Part shown: piece after piece, positions 61,044 through 64,000 of the stretch
How positions within the stretch are numbered: position 1 is the first letter of the stretch
Layout of the letters: the number at the start of each line of letters is the position of its first letter
From: Pseudomonadales bacterium
GTDB taxonomy: Bacteria; Pseudomonadota; Gammaproteobacteria; Pseudomonadales; Azotimanducaceae
Reading direction: 5' to 3'
Length of the DNA: 64,000 bases
NCBI GenBank assembly: GCA_012103505.1
Contig: WLWP01000001.1
Location: forward strand, 124,001-188,000
Notes under the pieces: model-generated
What the model was told of the DNA's origin: nothing
Seen by the model: the letters and a program-made list of their open reading frames with translations, nothing else
The model's database searches: none
Translations under genes and position numbers: made by a program

Positions 61044-61084
61044 CATGATTTGGGGGAGATATGCATGATTTGGGAGAATAGATG
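61044..61084 (+). repeat. About 20-bp tandem duplication of a start-codon leader
   Basis: CATGATTTGGGGGAGATATG and CATGATTTGGGAGAATAGATG are adjacent near-copies, each carrying a GGGAG motif and an ATG. From the ATG at 61061 a 6-codon frame (MHDLGE) ends in TAG directly before the downstream gene's ATG. This parallels the micro-ORF array of the TPMT gene. Confidence 0.75.
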
Positions 61085-61708
61085 GATGCAGCGATAGAAG
61101 ACAGGCTAGCGGCACTCGAATCCGAGCTGAAAGAGCTAAAAGATCGAGAGGCGATTCGAGAGGGGATTCACCGCTACTGTCAGGCAGTAGATTGATGCGA
61201 TCTTGAGATGCTCAAGTCGTGTTATTGGTCCGATGGGTATGATGATCACGGTTTTTTCGCAGGCAATGCGCACGACTTCGCGGACTACGTCATTCCCTGT
61301 CTTGAAGCGGTCGATTCGAGTATGCATTCGATAACCAATACAAGATTTAGGTTTGATGGCTCTCGCTGTGCGGTTAGCTCACAATGGCATGTCGTACATA
61401 GACTCGCTCACGAGAGTGGATTCACAGACTTCCTGCACGATGGGCGTTATTTAGATGTTTGGGAGCAGCGCGATGGCGAGTGGAAGATCTTACATCGGAT
61501 TATTTCAGGTGACTCAGACCGATGGGTGCACACTCTTGATATTAGCCAAGCACTTAGTGGACCTAACGATCCGCTGCATGGCTGTCGTGGCAAAGATGAC
61601 CCAGGCAATCTCTGGTTCGATATTCTAACGCACCGGCCGGAGCGGCCTGCGATGGATGATCTTTGGACAGGCTTCCATCAGTTGAGTGAGATGGATAGAA
61701 ATAGTTAG
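61082..61708 (+). pseudogene. SnoaL-like/NTF2-fold protein interrupted by an in-frame TGA
   Basis: The frame reads MDAAIEDRLAALESELKELKDREAIREGIHRYCQAVD, then TGA (61193-61195), then CDLEMLKSCYWSDGYDDHGFFAGNAHDFADYV to the stop, about 208 residues in total. Relatives keep an Arg at this place (AVDRxD), so a CGA to TGA transition is the simplest explanation. An ATG four codons past the stop (61208) in the same frame could restart translation and give a 166-residue protein lacking the first 42 residues. Without it the gene is dead. Reinitiation, readthrough and sequencing error are alternatives. Confidence 0.75.
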
Positions 61709-61733
61709 TCAGGGATCGGTCTTGTAGTTACCG

Positions 61734-62741
61734 CTAAAAGTGCACAGAAAACGTTAACGAACCGAAGATATCCCGTTCCTGTTGTTGCTTGAACTCCCGT
61801 GACCTGAGGACGTAGGTATAGCCAACTCGCACGCGCCGATTCGTCCAGACGAATCCGGCTTGCAGATCACTCACCCAGTCCTCTCGATCCACGGCATGAC
61901 TACTCGCAAAGTTGTTACCATCGAGGAAAATGTTGGTGGCCACGTAACGTCCGTCGACGCCGAGAAAGAGATACCACGTGTGGTGGTCTAGGGCTGCGAA
62001 GAACTGCGAGTCAGGCATACTCGGTCGTACTTTGGGAGGTCCGTGGTCGGTTTGTAGCCCTTGGCCGACCCGCAACATGCCGCCGAGACCGGCATAGTTG
62101 TGGAGGGTCCCGATCGCGGCATTGACGTGAGGAATGAGGTCTACTTCTATGTTGGTTGTTAACGAGCGAGTCCACGCACGGTTCAACCACTTCTTTTCGT
62201 AAGCTAGCGAGAATACCCACTCGTTCTCGAGCTGATTGTCCCAACCTAAAGCCTGCTCAGATTCAATGGCATCATGGATGGTGTTCTGAATATATTCTCC
62301 TTTTGCCGCGGGGCCCACGACGCCGGTGCTGAATTGCCACGTTTCCACCTCTTTGTGGTTTGCCGTACTGAAGCCAGTTGCCAAAAATGCGTGGCCAGCG
62401 TACGGCCGGTCTCGTTCCAGGAGTGTTCGGGTGGAGATATCTGTCGGCGTGTAAATTTCGTGGCCGAGAGAAACGGATACGTGCATCTCATCGTCAGGGT
62501 TAACGCCTGGGAAGCGTATACCCCAATCGCGCAGTCGTTTGGGTCCGTCTTCAATGCCGCTGATGTAATTTAACATCACGCCAGAAGTGTAGTGTCGGTC
62601 CGTGCCTGTGAAGACGTCGTTTTCGACCAAAAGATTGAGTACGTGTTGGGCGTTCGACTGAGACCAAGGTAGGCACGCTAAAGCGAGCAAGCAGGTTCGA
62701 CTGAGGAACGGTTTCCCTTTGTTGGGTGTAGGCCTTTTCAT
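61734..62741 (-). CDS. LpxR-like lipid A deacylase family protein (DUF2219)
   Basis: A 335-residue outer-membrane barrel with signal peptide ending near SNAQ (residue 32). Landmarks ENDVFTGTDRHYTSG (40-54) and GHEIYTPTD (93-101; His94) match the LpxR active-site strands. LpxR removes the 3'-acyloxyacyl group of lipid A and needs Ca2+. The start agrees with the signal peptide. It converges with the SnoaL-like frame and is divergent from an amidohydrolase gene. No lipid A gene lies nearby. Confidence 0.85.
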   Translation of the reverse strand: MKRPTPNKGKPFLSRTCLLALACLPWSQSNAQHVLNLLVENDVFTGTDRHYTSGVMLNYISGIEDGPKRLRDWGIRFPGVNPDDEMHVSVSLGHEIYTPTDISTRTLLERDRPYAGHAFLATGFSTANHKEVETWQFSTGVVGPAAKGEYIQNTIHDAIESEQALGWDNQLENEWVFSLAYEKKWLNRAWTRSLTTNIEVDLIPHVNAAIGTLHNYAGLGGMLRVGQGLQTDHGPPKVRPSMPDSQFFAALDHHTWYLFLGVDGRYVATNIFLDGNNFASSHAVDREDWVSDLQAGFVWTNRRVRVGYTYVLRSREFKQQQERDIFGSLTFSVHF

Positions 62742-62801
62742 TGCCTCGCTTCATCGCCAGAATCGGAGACGGGGAATATATCGAGATCAAGGGAGAGAGC
62801 A

Positions 62802-63815
62802 ATGGTTGATTTGACGCGTAAATCGGATGAGTGGATCAACTCGGTGGTGGAAGAAATTGTTGAACCGGAACGGGCGATTGTGGATCCACACCATCATCTG
62901 TGGAACGAGCCGTCTATGTGGGGCACTTATTCGCTAGACAATCTATGGGCAGATACAGAATCCGGCCACAATATCGTCAAGACTGTCTTTCTAGATTGCG
63001 GCTGCGCCTATCGGAAAGATGGGCCTGGTCGCATGAAGCCAGTTGGAGAGACGGAATACGTCGCGGCAGTTGCTGCTGAGAGTGCGAAGGTACCTGATCG
63101 TGCCACGATCGCAGCGATTGTTAGTCATGCAAACATGCATCTAGGCCCTGATGTGGCACCGGTGTTAGAGGCTCACGAAGCAGCAGGGCAAGGTCTGTTT
63201 CGCGGCATCCGTCACGCTGGTCCGTTCGATGACACGGGTAGCTTGTCGAACGCGGGTCGCGGCGCGCCATGCCCATATGGGGAGCCTGAATTTCGAACTG
63301 GTGTCAAAACTCTTGGGGATATGGGGTATACCTACGATACCTGGCACTTCCACATGCAAAACGCGGCCTTTCTGGAACTTGCTCGCGCGGTCCCAACCAC
63401 TACGATGGTGTTGGATCACTTTGGGACGCCGCTTGGGGTCGGTGCTTATGCCGGTCAACAAGAGGAGATCTTCGCGCAGTGGTCGAAAGATATCGCTGCT
63501 ATCGGACAATGTGAAAATGTTGTGATGAAACTTGGTGGTCTGGCAATGATTGACAACGGATTTGGTTGGCATGACCGCGAACGGGCCCCGACATCTGACG
63601 AATTCGTAGCTGCCCAGATTCGCTACTACTTGCATGCGATCGAATGCTTCGGACCAGAGCGCTGTATGTTTGAGAGTAATTTCCCGGTTGATCGGTTATC
63701 GATTCCGTACCACATCTACTGGAACGGGGTGAAGAAGATCGTGGCTGACTTCAGCGAGGATGAAAAACATGCGATGTTCTACGGCACGGCAGCTCGGGTG
63801 TACCGTCTCGACTGA
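62802..63815 (+). CDS. Amidohydrolase family protein (LigI/2-pyrone-dicarboxylate hydrolase-like)
   Basis: A 337-residue TIM-barrel metalloenzyme. The metal site is VDPHHHLW (27-34; His30-32), with GIRHAGPFDD, VLDHFG and the terminal MFESNFPVD motif whose Asp is expected to act as catalytic base. It resembles amidohydrolases in aromatic and lactone catabolism. The ATG is used as found. It is followed by the start of a probable acyl-CoA synthetase gene, 138 bp downstream, on the same strand. Confidence 0.87.
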   Translation: MVDLTRKSDEWINSVVEEIVEPERAIVDPHHHLWNEPSMWGTYSLDNLWADTESGHNIVKTVFLDCGCAYRKDGPGRMKPVGETEYVAAVAAESAKVPDRATIAAIVSHANMHLGPDVAPVLEAHEAAGQGLFRGIRHAGPFDDTGSLSNAGRGAPCPYGEPEFRTGVKTLGDMGYTYDTWHFHMQNAAFLELARAVPTTTMVLDHFGTPLGVGAYAGQQEEIFAQWSKDIAAIGQCENVVMKLGGLAMIDNGFGWHDRERAPTSDEFVAAQIRYYLHAIECFGPERCMFESNFPVDRLSIPYHIYWNGVKKIVADFSEDEKHAMFYGTAARVYRLD

Positions 63816-63831
63816 CAGCGGCTTGACCCCT

Positions 63832-63935
63832 ACAATCCGGAATGACTGAGCGCTGTAGATACAATGCGGCCGGATTGTCGTCTGGAATACTATATTTCGG
63901 AAAATACCGTAAAAAAGACGTTCCCTACAAACGTC
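63832..63935. promoter_or_regulatory. Two inverted repeats before the partial acyl-CoA synthetase-like gene
   Basis: ACAATCCGG (63832-63840) and CCGGATTGT (63870-63878) are perfect 9-bp arms 29 bp apart, and GACGTT-N7-AACGTC (63917-63935) lies just before the ribosome-binding site GAGGAG. They are candidate operators, for example for a TetR-type regulator; no regulator gene is adjacent. Confidence 0.45.
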
Positions 63936-63953
63936 ATCGAGAGGAGTACTAGG

Positions 63954-64000
63954 ATGCATACGTTTGCTGACCCCCTAAATCGAGCTGTACAAGTTGCGCC
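63954..64000 (+). CDS. Probable AMP-binding acyl-CoA synthetase, N-terminal part (cut by window edge)
   Basis: Fifteen codons only: MHTFADPLNRAVQVA. The ATG has GAGGAG about 7 bp upstream. The opening matches the N-terminus of long-chain fatty-acyl-CoA ligase-like proteins (MHT.PDPL.RAV..), but this is a weak, short match. The call is inference, helped by the acyl-CoA character of the window. Confidence 0.4.
   Translation, partial: MHTFADPLNRAVQVA

Noticed and set aside
61193..61195. Selenocysteine at the internal TGA
   Set aside because: Relatives have Arg here, not Cys, and no SECIS-like hairpin was recognised just after the codon.
1..64000. Prophage, transposon or integron content
   Set aside because: No integrase, transposase, phage structural gene, terminal inverted repeat or attachment-like duplication was found.

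Overview
The window reads as a chromosomal segment of a marine-type gammaproteobacterium, of middling GC by eye. Pointers are NudC, a TPMT-type methyltransferase, an LpxR-like lipid A deacylase, AcnA, a PEP-CTERM protein with a sigma54-like promoter, and many acyl-CoA and steroid/terpenoid-style catabolic enzymes (P450, SnoaL-like, SDR, LLM oxidoreductase, CaiB-type CoA transferase, thiolase, acyl-CoA dehydrogenase, amidohydrolases). I cannot name the genus. I found no rRNA, tRNA, CRISPR array, prophage or insertion sequence.

Layout. 0-10 kb: the start of a cation-diffusion-facilitator gene behind an outer-membrane beta-barrel gene, a crotonase, then a minus-strand run Lhr helicase > methyltransferase (overlapping) > degenerate GGDEF-EAL protein > HDAC-like deacetylase. 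10-19 kb: CoA transferase/hydrolase, zinc-ribbon protein, acyl-CoA dehydrogenase with oligopeptidase B, SRAP/YedK with an overlapping unknown gene, and a Gfo/Idh-aldo/keto reductase fusion. 19-29 kb: small secreted proteins, LysR regulator, SDR, histidine phosphatase, hydrolase, sulfurtransferase with a YcaQ-like glycosylase, gamma-glutamyltransferase and TPMT. 29-41 kb: Hsp20, voltage-gated K+ channel, AcnA, HAD phosphatase, DUF72, PQQ dehydrogenase, TerB-like protein, a secreted unknown, a zinc-binding protein and NudC.

41-48 kb: a frameshifted aldo/keto reductase converges on a tight minus-strand cluster: YjbR-like > CaiB-type CoA transferase > thiolase > Tat-exported Fe-S aldo/keto reductase > LarB > LarE. 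LarB and LarE make the nickel-pincer nucleotide precursor, but no LarC or LarA lies here. 48-64 kb: PEP-CTERM protein, two MFS transporters, amidohydrolase, a secreted beta-propeller protein, LLM oxidoreductase with a patatin-like phospholipase, GDPD lipoprotein, glycosyltransferase-like protein, SnoaL-like protein, GFA protein, P450, a SnoaL-like gene with an internal stop, LpxR-like protein, a second amidohydrolase and the start of a probable acyl-CoA synthetase.

The most unusual pattern is a set of short tandem duplications at gene edges between about 28 and 61 kb (periods 8, 8, 33, 13, 66, 15, 18, 18 and about 20 bp). Several duplicate ribosome-binding and start-codon modules. The clearest is five perfect copies of GGGAATGA before the TPMT gene, which create four 3-codon micro-ORFs, each stop overlapping the next start as ATGA, the last leading into the gene. 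Two genes near such tracts are broken by one base change, and a YjbR-like gene has no ATG, GTG or TTG at its evident start. Together these suggest slippage-prone gene boundaries or recent decay; assembly error must be excluded.
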